A stretch of 64,000 bases of DNA from Pleodorina starrii (lineage: Eukaryota; Chlorophyta; Chlorophyceae; Chlamydomonadales; Volvocaceae), in assembly GCA_030267565.1 (NCBI GenBank), contig BRXU01000018.1, positions 930,001 to 994,000 on the forward strand. The letters run 5' to 3'. Under the pieces are notes generated by a model. That model was not told the DNA's origin. It ran no database searches and saw nothing but the letters and a program-made list of their open reading frames with translations. Of this stretch, positions 11,093-22,278 are shown piece by piece. A program made the position numbers and the translations under genes. The stretch's first letter is position 1. Each line of letters starts with the position of its first letter.

Positions 11093-14000
11093 TCAAGGTG
11101 CCGGCTTGCCGTGATTGGCCCACGCCGCAGCCAGCGGACTGCCGTAATCGGTGCGCCAGGCGGCATCGTTTAGTGCAGCTGCGGCGGCGGCGGCAGCGGC
11201 TGCCGAAGGCCTGCGGCGGCCGCCGCCGTCTCAGCCGCCGCCGCGTCGCCAGACAGGGTCGCGCAGTGCCTGGGGGTTGGGGCGGGTGGGCGGGTGGGTG
11301 GGTGGGCGGCAGCAGCAGCAGCAGCGACAGGTCCCCTCAGCAAAGCCAAAAGGATGACACCGGGTACCGTATTGCGCGGGAATGGCCGCCGGCACCCTTT
11401 CTCCCACCTTCCCCTCATCTTCTCGCACCCCACCCCAAAACACGCGCACATGGCTACCCGCCCGCCCGCCCGGCCTCGCCCCCTGCCGCAGCCGCCCCCC
11501 CTCGGGCCAGCGCTCCCAGCCCACCTGCGCCACAGCCCCCGGTACACGTCCTCCAGTGAGCGCACGAAGGCGGGTCCGTCGCACAGCGGACTGGACATCA
11601 TCCGCTCCCGCAGACAGGACCGCAGCGCCGCCAGGGCCTGTGCTCCCCCCGGTCATGGTCGTGGAGGGGTCAGGGGGTCAGGGGGGAGGTAGGGGGTAAG
11701 GGGGGTAAACCGCAGCGGGGTTGGCGATGGCGGTGCCAGGGAGGGCGCCGAGAGATGGTGGGTGCAATGAAAAAGAGAGACAGGGCCTGTGCTCCCTCGC
11801 CCCGGGGGGTGTAGTGGGGTCGTGTTTGGGATGGGTGTAGGAGGTGTGAGAGAGAGGGGGAGGGAGGGGTAAGGGGGATAACCAGGAAGAGAGCGCAGCG
11901 GGGTTGGCGGTGGCGGTGCCAGTGAAGGCGCCAGGAGGTGGAGATGGTGGGTGCAATGAGAAAGAGAGACAGGCGGGCTGACAGGCAGGCAGGCAGACAG
12001 GCAGGTGGGCAGGCGGGCAGGCAGGCGGGCAGGCAGGCAGGCAGGCAGGCGCGTACCTTGACGTCCGACGCGTGCGCCACCGCCAGGGCCACATACTCGG
12101 CCTCGCTGTGGGCCACCCAACCGGGCCGGGAGGTGCAGACGGAGCCGGAGGCGGAGGCGATGGAGGAGGACGAGGGGGAGGCGCCGCCGGCCGCCGCCCC
12201 CGCCGCCGCCGCCGCACTCTCCCCCGCCGACTGTTGCCGCTGCTGCTGCTGCTGCCGCTGCGGGTCGCTAGCCGCGGTGTGCGCCGACGAGGTCGAGGAG
12301 GGAGAGCTCGTTCCAGGGAGGGTGCCGGCGGCGGCGGTGGCGGTGGTGGGGGTGGTGGTGGTAGAGGTCGTGTGCAGGCCCAGGGCGGTGAGGAGGCTGA
12401 CTCCCACGTTGTGTGCGTGGCAGCTGCCCGCCAGGGTGAGGCAGGGTACGCCCATGTACAGAGACTCGGTGGTGGTGGTGGTGCCTGGGGGGGTGAGGGG
12501 TGGGGGGGGTGGGGGGGTGGGTGGGTGGCGTTATTGGGGAGGGAGGAGGCAGCAGGGGGGAGGTTATGATGCTGGTGGGGGGAGGCGGGATGCGGCGTAC
12601 TAGAACCATAGAAAGGGGTAGGTGGTGGTGGTGGTGGTGATGCTTTAAAGGGAAAGGCGGACGCGCCAGGCTGCGGAGCCGCGCAGCGTGCGCCGATTAC
12701 ACACGGCAGGGCGCCAATGCCAGCGCCAGCCTCACCCACCCACGCAACCACCCTTCCCCCCTACCCTTCCCCTCCCCCACCCCATCCCCATCCAACCCAC
12801 CCGCATACGGAAATGGGTCCAGGGAGATGTCCATGAGCGCATACGTGGCCAGATGCTGCGCATTGCCTGGCGCCAGCGGCATGAGGTCCACCCTCCAGGG
12901 CTCCACCCCCACCGCCGCCAGCTGCGCCAGCAAGTGACCGCGGGCCGCCTCGCAGGCAAAGGGCTTGTTCTTCAGAACCAGGCGGGAGCGGGGCACGGAG
13001 GACAGGATGGCGCCCCACAGCCGGAGAACCTGGGGGAGGGGGGGGGGGAGGGGGAAGGAGGGGAGGGGAAGAGGGAAGGGAGGGTTATCCACGTACAGGG
13101 GGGGTTATCCAGGTATCCATGTCATCCCACCCACCCCCACCCCACCCCACCCACCCGCGGTGTGATCTTGGCCAGGTTGTTGAACGATCCAAAGGTGATG
13201 TAGCCGTTGGCGAGGGCGGGCGGGGGGGCCACCGGCGGGGCGTCCACGGCGGGGGTGTAGCACAAGAAGCAGCCGGGCAGACGAACCAGCTGCTCAACAA
13301 ACGTCTGGGGGGGTGGGGCGGGGGGCAGGGGGCGAGGGACGAGGAGGGGAGGGGTAAAAAGATGTGAAGACCGACGGAGCAAGCTGACCGACTGGCAAAG
13401 GACGATACGAGGGGAGGGGAGGGGTACGAAATACGAACCACGACAAAGGATCCGACGAGGGGACGCCGAGGTGGGGAGAGGAGGGAAGAGAGAGAGGCAG
13501 GGAGCGCGAGCGCGGAGAGGGGGGCAGCCGGCTCCATGTTTCCTTCCTTTCCAGCATGTTGTGCCTCTCGGGGGCTGTTGTCCCCGGCTGCGGCCGCCGC
13601 TGCGTTGGTCTTGCCTTGTCTTGACATGACTTGACATGACTTGTGTACAACCGGTTCGCCGGGTCCGTGGTGTGTGTGTGTGTGAGTGTGTGGATGCGTA
13701 AATGAAATGCGGGGAGGGGTGGTGCGTCTCCATGAGCCCCGTCTCCCACACCTGCACCAGCGCGGCTGGACCCTGGGCTCCGGAACCCCCCCGGACCAAC
13801 TGCCCCCCACCCTCCCCCTCCCTCCCCATCGCTGAAGCCCCAAAAGGATGATCCCTTCCGGCGCACCGCCCCTCCCTCCCTCCCTTCCCCTCCCTTCCTC
13901 TCTCTTCGCACCCACCCACCTACCCACCTGCTTGGTGTCCCATGGGTCACACACCGGGTCCGTGATGCGGTAGTCCACTGCCCTGAGACCGGTGCTGTTG

Positions 14001-17000
14001 GGGTAGCCGATCCAGGTAAGCTGCACGGGGGCGGGCCGCCGGGCCATGACGCCCAGTCGGTTGTTGGCGGTGTGGCCTTTTTTGGGGAGGGGTCGGGCGG
14101 GGCGGGGGAGAGGGGCGGGGCGGGGGAGAGGTGGAGAGGGAGGTGGAGAGGGGCAGCGGTGGCGAACGGAGGAGGCGACGTGGGGGGCGAAGGGACCCCG
14201 GGCCCAGCGATGCCTTCCCTTGGGGCGGACAGAGGGGTGTTCGGGTTTGAGTGCGGGTGCAATCCGAGCTTGGCAGTCACCAGGTCGCAGCCACCATCAG
14301 GCACCGAGATAACCAACAAAGAAAAGAAAACCGCGTGAAGCCCATCTACCGGTAATGTAGTGCATTAAAGATGTAGCAAGGGGTGGGGACAGCGGCGGGT
14401 TGTTGTGGGGTGGTTGCTGAATACGGTCCTTGTGGGTTGGTGCGGTGCTGAGCAGTGGCACAAGGCCCCCTCCCCCCTCCCCTCCCCCCTCCCCCCTCCC
14501 CTCCCCTCCCCTCCGCAGCCCCTCATCTACCTTGTCCTGCCTCTCCCCCTCCCTCCCTCCCTCCCATCGCTCCTTCCCTCCCTCCCGCCCTCCGCGCATG
14601 GTTTTGCTCCCCGCAACCTCACCCCCTCCCATCCCCGCCCCAGCAAATCCCCACCTCCCTCCCTCCCCCTCCTTCCCCGCTGCCTCTCTCCCCTCTCCCT
14701 CCCTCCCTCTCCCCCCCACCCACCCTCCCCCTGCCCCCCTCCCTCCCCCACCGCCTCACCCGTGAGCTCCACCAACAAATCGATTCCGTCCCTCCGCACC
14801 ACCTCCGCCAACTCCCCCTCACTCAGCCGCACCACATCCCGCCAAACGCCCCCCGCAGCCTCGCAGGCGGACCGCAGCCGGGCCGTCTTGGCGTCGGGCT
14901 TGGGCACGCAGCTGCACCGAAGAGAAAGCAGAGGGGGGGGGGGGAGGGGGGCAGAAAGCAGCACTCTCTAGTATTCATCATCATCAGCAGCAGCAGTAGA
15001 CAAACCATTATATGAAACGCAGGGAGGGAACGGGGCAGTGGGATGAGGGAGGGGGTTGTCGGGTCGAGCTGTCGACGTAGGTCCTTGTCGCGCACACGTG
15101 CGCCGCGCGGAGACACACGCACACGCACACATACACATACACATATACACCGTCGGCGGCGGCGGTGGCGGCGCGCATCATCACTGCCATCCATCGCCAC
15201 GACAGCCGCCGGCAGACGCACCAGACCCTTCTCGACTCCCAGATCCCCCCCCAGAACACCCGGCCCCCGCCCGGCAGTCCCCCATAGGCCCCCATGAAAC
15301 CCGCATCGGACCCTCAGCAGAACCCCAGCGCACCCCCCATACCCCCAGCCCCCCCCCCCACACACACACACATACGCACACTCACCCGTACACGAAGTGC
15401 TGGTAGCCACGTGCGGGCGAGTGGTGGGTGAGGGGCGCCTCCGCAAAGTACGACACGCTGTGAGTGAAGAGGTCGGGGGAGATGTAGCCGATGCGGAGTG
15501 GCCGGTCGGGCTCCCAACTGAGGAGGGGGAGGAGGGGGAGGAGGGGGAGGAGGGGGAGGAGGGGGAGGAGGGGGAGGAGGGGGAGGAGGGGGAGGAGGGG
15601 GAGGAGGGGGAGGAGGGGGAGGAGGGGGAGGAGGGGGAGGAGGGGGAGGAGGGTCGTGTGTGTTTTGGAGGCGGGGGGGGGGAGTGGGGGGGTGGGGGAA
15701 AGGGGGGAGGCGGGGGGCGGATGGAGGTAAGGTAGAACACGTCAGGGGAGGGGGAGAGGAGGGTGCTGCGGTATCCTCTTCATTACTTAAACCCCCCCTC
15801 TCCCCCCCCACACACACAAGAGAGACACTCAGGGAACACACACATACACACACACGCACCGAGGCCCCCCCCACCTCCTGTCCGCGGGACCGAGTGGCGG
15901 CAGCGGTTGCACCGTGGACTGGAAGCGCTCCCCCCACTCCCGGTGAGCACTGCTGACCAACTCGTCCTCGCCTGAGGGTCGACAACACAACACAACACAA
16001 CACAGGGTTTTAGGGTTTTGAAACGGTTTTAAGGGTGTTTCCACGGGTGAAGGGCCTCCAGGGAGGGAGGGAGGTTGCGCTAAGAAAGGGAAACATGCGA
16101 TGGCAACACAACACCCCTGACTGGGTTGCACTACCGGACACTCGCGACAAACAGAGACAACACTCGCCGCCCCCACCCCCCCCGCTCGCGCCCCCACCCC
16201 CTGCCCCCCTCTTCCCCTGCCCCTCGCTCCCTCCACCTCGCCGCTTACCCCACCCCCACCCCCACCGCCCCCTCTTCGGCTCCGGGTCGCCCACGTCCCG
16301 CCGCTGCGGTGTCTTCTACACCGCCGCCCCTCCACCCCCTCCTCCCTCTCCCTCCCCCTCCTCCTCCTCCCCCTCCTCCTCCTCCTCCCCCTCCTCCTCC
16401 TCCTCCCCCTCCTCCTCCCCCTCCTCCTCCTCCCCCTCCTCCCCCTCCTCCCCCTCCTCCTCCTCCCCCTCCTCCTCCTCACCCGGGTATATGTAGTTGA
16501 GAGCCAGCAGTCGGTTCTGTCCCGCATTACGACAGTGGGGGTCCAGCTCCAGACAGCGGGAGTAGGAGGACAGCGCCTCGGGGATACAGCCCACATCGCG
16601 CTGGAGCACACCCAGGTTGTTGTGAGCCTCTGGGTGCGAGGCGGAACACAGAAGGTAAGCGTGGGGGTGTGCGAGTGCGCGTTTGTGTATGGGGGTTTGG
16701 GGGTTGATTGGGGGTGATGATTGGGGGTTGTTTAGGGTGGAGGGGGGTCCAGGACGAGGGTGGGGCGGGAAGGAAGGGCGGAAGGACAGAAGGGGTGCGA
16801 AGGCAACGCATCTCATCTCCAGGCGACCATCATCTCCCCATCATCGCGCCGATTCGCCGATCCGCCCACGACCTAGACGCCACACCCGGCGGAAAAAACC
16901 CTCGTCTCCCACCTAAATCCCCCGCCCGCCGAGGTCCTTCCCGCGCCCCTCCCGCCTCCTCCCCCCCCACCAATCCCCCCAAAACCCCAAAACCCTAAAA

Positions 17001-20000
17001 CCCACCCACCCGTGTAAGTGGGTGACCCGGACACTGCGGCCGTCAGCAGTGCCAGCGCGTCAGCGGCCCGGCCCTGAGCGAGTTGGGTTTGAGTTTGGAA
17101 GGAAGAAGGGGGGTCAGGGAGTGATATGCTAAAGGGGAAGAAGGGGGTCAGGGAGTGATATGCTAAAGGGGAAGAAGGGGGGTCAGGGAGTGATATGCTA
17201 AAGGGGAAGAAGGGGGGTCAGGGAGTGATATGCTAAAGGGGAAGAAGGGGGGTCAGGGAGTGATATGCTAAAGGGGAAGAAGGGGGGTCAGGGAGTGATA
17301 TGCTAAAGGGGAAGAAGGGGGTCAGGGAGTGATATGCTAAAGGGGAAGAAGGGGGGTCAGGGAGTGATATGCTAAAGGGGAAGAAGGGGGGTCAGGGAGT
17401 GATATGCTAAAGGGGAAGAAGGGGGGTCAGGGAGTGATATGCTAAAGGGGAAGAAGGGGGGAGGGGAGTGATATGCTAAAGGGGAAGAAGGGGGGAGGGG
17501 AGTGATATGCTAAAGGGGAAGAAGGGGGGAGGGCGGCAGCGGTCAGTCAGGTTCTATTCGGGGAGAGGAGGGCAGGGGAGGGGGGAAAGAAGGGAACAGC
17601 GGAATGCCACTGCCACCTCAGCGGCACTGCTGTGGTTGGCTGAGTCGACCTCACTGCCTGCCCTCCCTGAACCCAGTCCCCCACACTCACCCCCCTCACC
17701 CCCACCCTCCCCACACCACACACGCCCGCCCACCTGTGCCGTCATGACCACCCCCAAGTTGTTGAGGCTCTGAGGGAAGTTGGGCCTTCTGGCCAGAGCA
17801 GCCGAGTAGCACTCCACCGCCCGCTCAATGTTGTCCTGCATGCGCGAGTGGGGGGGAGGGGAGGCGCTTCTTTTTAACAACCCGAAGGCCTTCGGAATCG
17901 AATCATTCGGAGATAGGGCTCAGAGGCTGGTAAAGCACCGCAGTTCTCGCGGTGTCCGGCGCGCCGTTCAAGGAGAGAGATTGTATATTAATTGTGGGGG
18001 CCCCGACGCAGCGCCCCCCTCTCACCCCCGCCCCGCCCCCCCCCCAAGGCCCCCCCCCCGGGGGCTCACCTGCTCCTTCCAAATGACCCCCAGGTTGTTG
18101 TGCGCCTCCGCACATGCCGGGTTGAAGGCCAGAGCCATCTCGTACATGAAAGCGGCGCGCTGAGGGAAAGAGGGGGGGAGGGGGGGGGAGGGGAGGGGGG
18201 GAGAGGGGCGAGTGTCAAGAAGAAAGGGCAACGATGGGGGGAGGGTTGGGTTGGTAGGAAACCCCGGAAAACAACCCGGGTACAAACCACCCCCACCCGG
18301 TCGCTTTTATGACCACCCGGAAACGCCCTCATTTCCCTAGCACACCCCCTCTCCTCCCCAAGCCTCCCTCTCTGGTTGCCCACATCACCGCACGACACCC
18401 CCACGCCCCACCCCAACCACACACACACACGCTTCACACACACCCAAAATACACACACGTCACCCCCCCCTCCCCACCTTCCCCTCACCTGCAGGTCGCC
18501 CTTTTCGCCGTACGCCACGCCGAGGTTGTACAACGCGTCGGCGTGGCGTGGCGAGTACGACAGCGCCCGTTCGTACAGCGCGATACCATCGTCCAGCCGC
18601 CCCTCGTTCTTGATGTGCGTGCCTGTGTCATTTGGGGGGGTTATCCACGTATAGGCCGGAGCCCGTGAACGGTTGGCGACTGACTGGGCCGGCCTATACC
18701 GTTCGCTGACCAATCCCAGAGGGACGAGAATATGAAGTGTACTAGGTACACCACCAAGGCACCGCACGTCCGAAGACGGAAGCCCTTGGGGGGGGGGCCG
18801 GGCCGGTAGGGGCCGGGCTGAGCTGTGTTGCGCAGGGCCGGGGCCGGGTCGGTCCGCGCCGGGCTAAACACGCAAAGACGGACGACGCGGCGTGATCCGC
18901 GGAAGACCCCTCAGCACCGCATTTTCACACACACACACACGCACGCCGTGTCCCCCTCTGCACCCCTCTATCCCGCGTGCGTGCGTCCGGGCCCCGGCGC
19001 CAGCGCCATGCATCCCCCCCTTCCCGCCCCCGCATCGACTCACCCCCCCCCTCCCCGCCCTCCCCGCCCCCGCATCGCCTCCGTCTCATCGCTGTGATAC
19101 CTTCTTGCCTGCCCCGCACTGAGACACATGTACCCCCCCCACACACACACACCTCCCATCCCCCCACCCCCCCACGGCCCCCCTACCCCCCAGCCCACGC
19201 ACCCACCCAGGTCAGTAAGCGCAATGGCCAGGTTGTTCCGTACAATGGTGAAGTTGGGCGCAGCCGCCAGCGCCGCCTCGTAGGCCGCCACCGCCTCCGC
19301 CAACCGGCCCCGCTCCCGGAGCAATACACCCAGGTTGCAGTGAGCCTGAGGAAGGGGGGCCGGGGGGTGGGTTATCCACGCGGGGGGGGGACAGGCGGGG
19401 AGGGGAGGGAGATACGGGGATGCGCGGCGGCCAGGCAGGTAGGCAGGCGGGCAGACAGGGCGAGAGGGGAGGGTAATCCTCGTATAGGCCGGAGCCCGTA
19501 AACGGTATACACACATACACACACGCACACATACACCCGCCCCCACCTGCGCGTATCTGGGCTCCGCCGCCACCGCTGCCCGGTAGTACTCCAGTGCCGC
19601 ATCCGCCTGCCTCAACTCCCCCGCCACCACCCCCAGGTTGTACAGCGCGGGGGCGTAGCCGGGGCACAGAGACACGGCGGCCTGGTAGCGGGACACGGCC
19701 TCAGACAGGGGGGCGCCTGAGACAAGAGGGCCGGGGCGAGGCGCGGGAGGCGCGGGAGAGGGAGGAGGGAGAGGGAGGAGGGAGCGCGAGGAGGGAGGCG
19801 GGAGCAGGGGCAACTGACTGACTGACGGACGGACTGACAAGGGGTTGTTATTTGCATTCCGAGGAGGATTGCCCCGAGGTCAGAGGCGGGGGAGGGGGAG
19901 GGGAAGGGCGGGAGGTGTAGCAAATATGGCCCATCGGGCCCAACACAGCGGCATGTCGTTGCCTCTCGCGATGCGTCGTTCTGTGAGTTCGGCTGGGTGT

Positions 20001-21227
20001 TCTTGGGGGAGGGGGATGGAGGGAGAATGGATGGAGGGCACGGGGGGAGGGGGAATGGACGGAGGGCGCGAAGCTGACCACTTTGTTGGGAGACGGCTGG
20101 CGGTTGGGGGTTGTGTGTGTTACACTCCATCACCCACCCCCCCATCTGCCTCCCCCCACCCCAACATCGCGCCCCGCAGCTTCTCCTTCAATACCCCCTC
20201 CTTCCTTCCTTCCTTCCCTCTCTCTCTCCCTCACTCTCCCGACACACCCTCCTCCCTCCTCTCCAGCCCCACCCGCGTTCTTGAGCTTGGTCCCCTGATC
20301 GGTCAGCACCACCGCCAGCCCCTCCCGAATGGCGCCATCCTCCGGCTTCAGCTCGTGTGCGCGGTGATACGCCGCCACCGCGTCCCCCAGCAGCCCCTGC
20401 ACCTGGTACAGCGCCCCCAGGGAGGTCAGGCTGGGCGTGTGGTCGGGGGCCAGGGCCAGGGCGCGCAGGTGCGTGGAGATGGCCTGACACGAGGGGTACA
20501 CGAAGGGGAGGGCACACGATTGAGTGCAATGCGCGACGTTGGCAGTGGTTGCGGCCACCAGGCACGTGGAGAGGCAAAGGAGTGCCGCAAAAAGGGGCTA
20601 AGGAGGCAAAGGAGGGGACGGGGGAGATGGTGGAGAGAGGAGGAGGGAGGAGGTGGCGGGGGCGGGGGAGCGGGGAAACTGACGTGTGTGTGTATGTGGG
20701 GGCGTGACTCACACACCCATACCCGCGACCTCGGCAACAACAACAACAACAGCAGCGCCAATCACCACCCGCTGAAGCCGCCCGTGCAGCCCGCCGCGGC
20801 CAGTCTGCGGCCAACCCCTCGCCCGCCCCGCTCGCCCGGCTCCTGCTGCTGCTGCTGCTCATCTCTCCTCGTCGTTGTCGCCATCGCGCCCTCGCCCTCC
20901 CCCTCACCTCCTGCACCTGCCCCAGCGCCTGCTGGCACTGCGCCCTCTGATGCAGCGCCTCCACATTCCCCGCCTGCCGCAACAACACCGCATCCAACAA
21001 CGCAAGAGCCTCCGCCGCCTTGCCCGACTGCCGCAACACGCCCGCCAGCCGACACTGCGACGCAAGCGCCTCGGCCTCAGCGGCGGCGGCGCCGCCGCCG
21101 CCACCGCCGCCCAGCGCCGCCAGCGCGGCGGCGGCGGCCATTCCATCCGGCGGCGCCGCCGCCGTTCGCTGCTGGGCCACGGCGTTGTTGTTGGCCGTCC
21201 CCGACGACCCGTGGGTCGGTACACCGC

Positions 21228-21258
<31 letters not shown>

Positions 21259-22278
21259 CGCCGCTTGCGCTTGCGCGGGGCCGGCCGGAGCCGCGGCCAG
21301 AGCCAAGGGCGTCGCGAATGGCTGCAGGGCGACGCCGGCGGCGGCGGCGGCGGTCGGCGCCTGGAGCGCGGCGACCGCGACGGCCGCGGCGGCGGCGGCA
21401 GCTGGCGGCACGTGCGCGGCTGGCAGGACTGGCCCCCACGGCGTGTAGGAAAGGGCCGCCGCCGGGACAGCCAGCAGCGGCAGCCCCGCCGCCGATACGG
21501 CCGCTGCCGCTGCCGCCGCGGCTGCGGCTTGCTGCTGTTGTTGCTGCTGCTGTTGCAACAGCAGCTGTTGTTGTTGCTGCTGTTGCGCTCCCCAGGGGGG
21601 CGAGACGGGGCTGTGCGGCCAGCCGCCGCCGCCCGAGCCCCCGCCGGCCCTCCTCACCTGCTGTTGCTGCTGGTGTTGTACTTGCTGCTGCTGGTGATGG
21701 TGATGGGGCGGGGAGTGCGTGCTTGGATGCTGACCAGGGGAGTGCGAGAGGCTCCTCCGGCCGCAGGGCCGGAAGGCTGACGCGGGGTTGCCCTCCTTCT
21801 CGTGCCCATGGCCGTGGCCATGTCCGCTGCCACCGGCCGCCGCCACCGCCGCCGCCGCGGCGGCGGCGGCGGACGGCGTCTCGAAGGACGACGGCGTGTC
21901 GGGCCGCTGCGGCGGCGGCGCCGCGTCGAGCCGCCCGGAAAGTACGGCAGCGCTGACATCAGCGGCTGCGGCGGAAAACCGGTGCAGGGCCCCGGCTGCG
22001 GCTGGCGCCCATGCTTCCGTCGCCGTCACCGCCGCCGCCGCCGCGGCGGCGGCGTTGACGCCAGGGGCTGCAACCTGGCAAGAAGCTCGGAGGTGGTCGG
22101 AGTAGGTAACGCCCAGGGTGGCCGGCGCCGGCGCCGCCGCCGACCCATCCTGTTCCCCGCTGGGACGACACGGCGGCTCCGCGGCCGTCTCCGTCTCCGC
22201 TAGCGTGATCCTAGCCGCCGCGTCCGCGTCTCCGCGCACTGCTCGGTGGCTTGCAGCAGTGGTCTCTGCTGCTGCCAT
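11093..22278 (-). CDS. SPY: SPINDLY-type protein O-fucosyltransferase
   Basis: Eighteen exons, all with GT-AG introns and matching phases: 20908-22278, 20273-20483, 19547-19716, 19207-19345, 18489-18622, 18070-18159, 17734-17835, 17010-17073, 16483-16629, 15875-15971, 15386-15517, 14760-14911, 13928-14076, 13155-13304, 12801-13029, 12057-12484, 11525-11637, 11093-11210. Product 1331 residues. Residues 1 to about 400 are Ala/Gln/His low complexity, absent from land-plant SPY (about 900 aa). Tandem TPRs follow ([35 protein letters not shown]), then the GT41 catalytic region: [110 protein letters not shown]. The agreement is with SPY rather than SEC/OGT. SPY O-fucosylates nuclear and cytosolic proteins such as DELLAs in plants; the algal targets are unknown. 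The last exon is chosen by phase and is the least certain part. Confidence 0.93.
11977..12052. repeat. CAGG/GCAGGCGG simple repeat
   Basis: Imperfect CAGG tetranucleotide array in the SPY intron immediately downstream (in transcription) of the exon ending at 12057. It begins only a few bases after the splice donor. Confidence 0.85.
12057..12484 (-). other. SPY: SPY exon 16 with low-complexity insert in catalytic domain
   Basis: This exon carries the conserved nucleotide-sugar site ([14 protein letters not shown], then [10 protein letters not shown]). Roughly 65 residues of Thr/Ser/Ala/Gln/Pro follow before conservation resumes at [20 protein letters not shown]. Plant SPY is continuous at this point. 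The insert keeps frame and no donor/acceptor pair is obvious inside it, so it is probably translated. Confidence 0.7.
13083..13097 (+). repeat. Dispersed repeat R1, fragment
   Basis: A GGGTTATCCACGTA core matches the left part of the R1 repeat (best copy 18639-18699). It lies inside the 125-nt SPY intron 13030-13154. The rest of the unit is missing. Confidence 0.5.
14293..14350 (+). repeat. Dispersed repeat D, copy 1
   Basis: An AGGCACCGAGATAA segment, then an A-rich run with CAAAGAAAAG, then GTGAAGCCCAT. It lies in the SPY intron 14077-14759. A similar segment sits in an EDC4 intron at about 42366-42405. AT-rich against a GC-rich background. Confidence 0.55.
15519..15653. repeat. GAGGAGGGG nonamer array at a SPY splice acceptor
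   Basis: About fifteen near-perfect copies of a purine 9-mer. On the gene (minus) strand the array is pure pyrimidine and runs straight into the acceptor of the exon that starts at 15517, so it is the polypyrimidine tract of that intron (15518-15874). A perfect purine-pyrimidine tract of this length can form triplex (H-DNA) or, on the G-rich strand, quadruplex structures. Confidence 0.9.
15763..15786 (-). repeat. Dispersed repeat family B, short copy
   Basis: On the minus strand it reads GAAGAGGATACCGCAGCACC, sharing the GATACCGCAGC core of family B. It lies in the same SPY intron as the nonamer array. Confidence 0.5.
16340..16480. repeat. CTCCTCC / GGAGGAG polypurine tract at a SPY splice donor
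   Basis: About 140 bp of almost uninterrupted CTC/CCC on the plus strand. On the SPY strand it is purine-rich and starts immediately after the donor at 16482. It is a low-complexity tract of intron 15972-16482. Confidence 0.85.
17104..17535. repeat. 12-copy minisatellite (about 35 bp unit)
   Basis: Twelve direct copies of a 34-36 bp unit with the constant core AGTGATATGCTAAAGGGGAA. Copies differ mainly in the length of a G run, and the last two replace GTCAGG with GAGGGG. The array lies wholly in the SPY intron 17074-17733. There are no unique spacers, so it is not a CRISPR array. Confidence 0.95.
18639..18712 (+). repeat. Dispersed repeat R1, longest copy, with inverted repeat
   Basis: It starts with GGTTATCCACGTATAGGCC and continues through GGAGCCCGTGAACGG. 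GTATAGGCCGG at 18649-18659 is the exact reverse complement of CCGGCCTATAC at 18689-18699, giving an 11-bp stem with a 29-nt loop. Other copies in the window keep only the left half. It lies in the SPY intron 18623-19206. It looks like a small MITE-like or foldback element. Confidence 0.65.
19472..19510 (+). repeat. Dispersed repeat R1, copy
   Basis: CGTATAGGCCGGAGCCCGTA followed by AACGGTATAC, in the SPY intron 19346-19546. A second, shorter piece (GGGTTATCCACG) is in the same intron near 19370. Confidence 0.7.

Noticed and set aside
15314..16003. Long poly-Pro / Glu-Gly frames over the nonamer array
   Set aside because: They are translations of the GAGGAGGGG repeat on both strands and lie across SPY exons and introns in the wrong frame.
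17104..17535. Regular repeats suggesting a CRISPR array
   Set aside because: Units are contiguous with no unique spacers, and the array lies inside a eukaryotic intron; it is a minisatellite.
19845..21956. 703-codon plus-strand frame opposite SPY exon 1
   Set aside because: It is the antisense shadow of GC-rich SPY coding sequence; the minus strand carries the TPR homology and phase-consistent introns.
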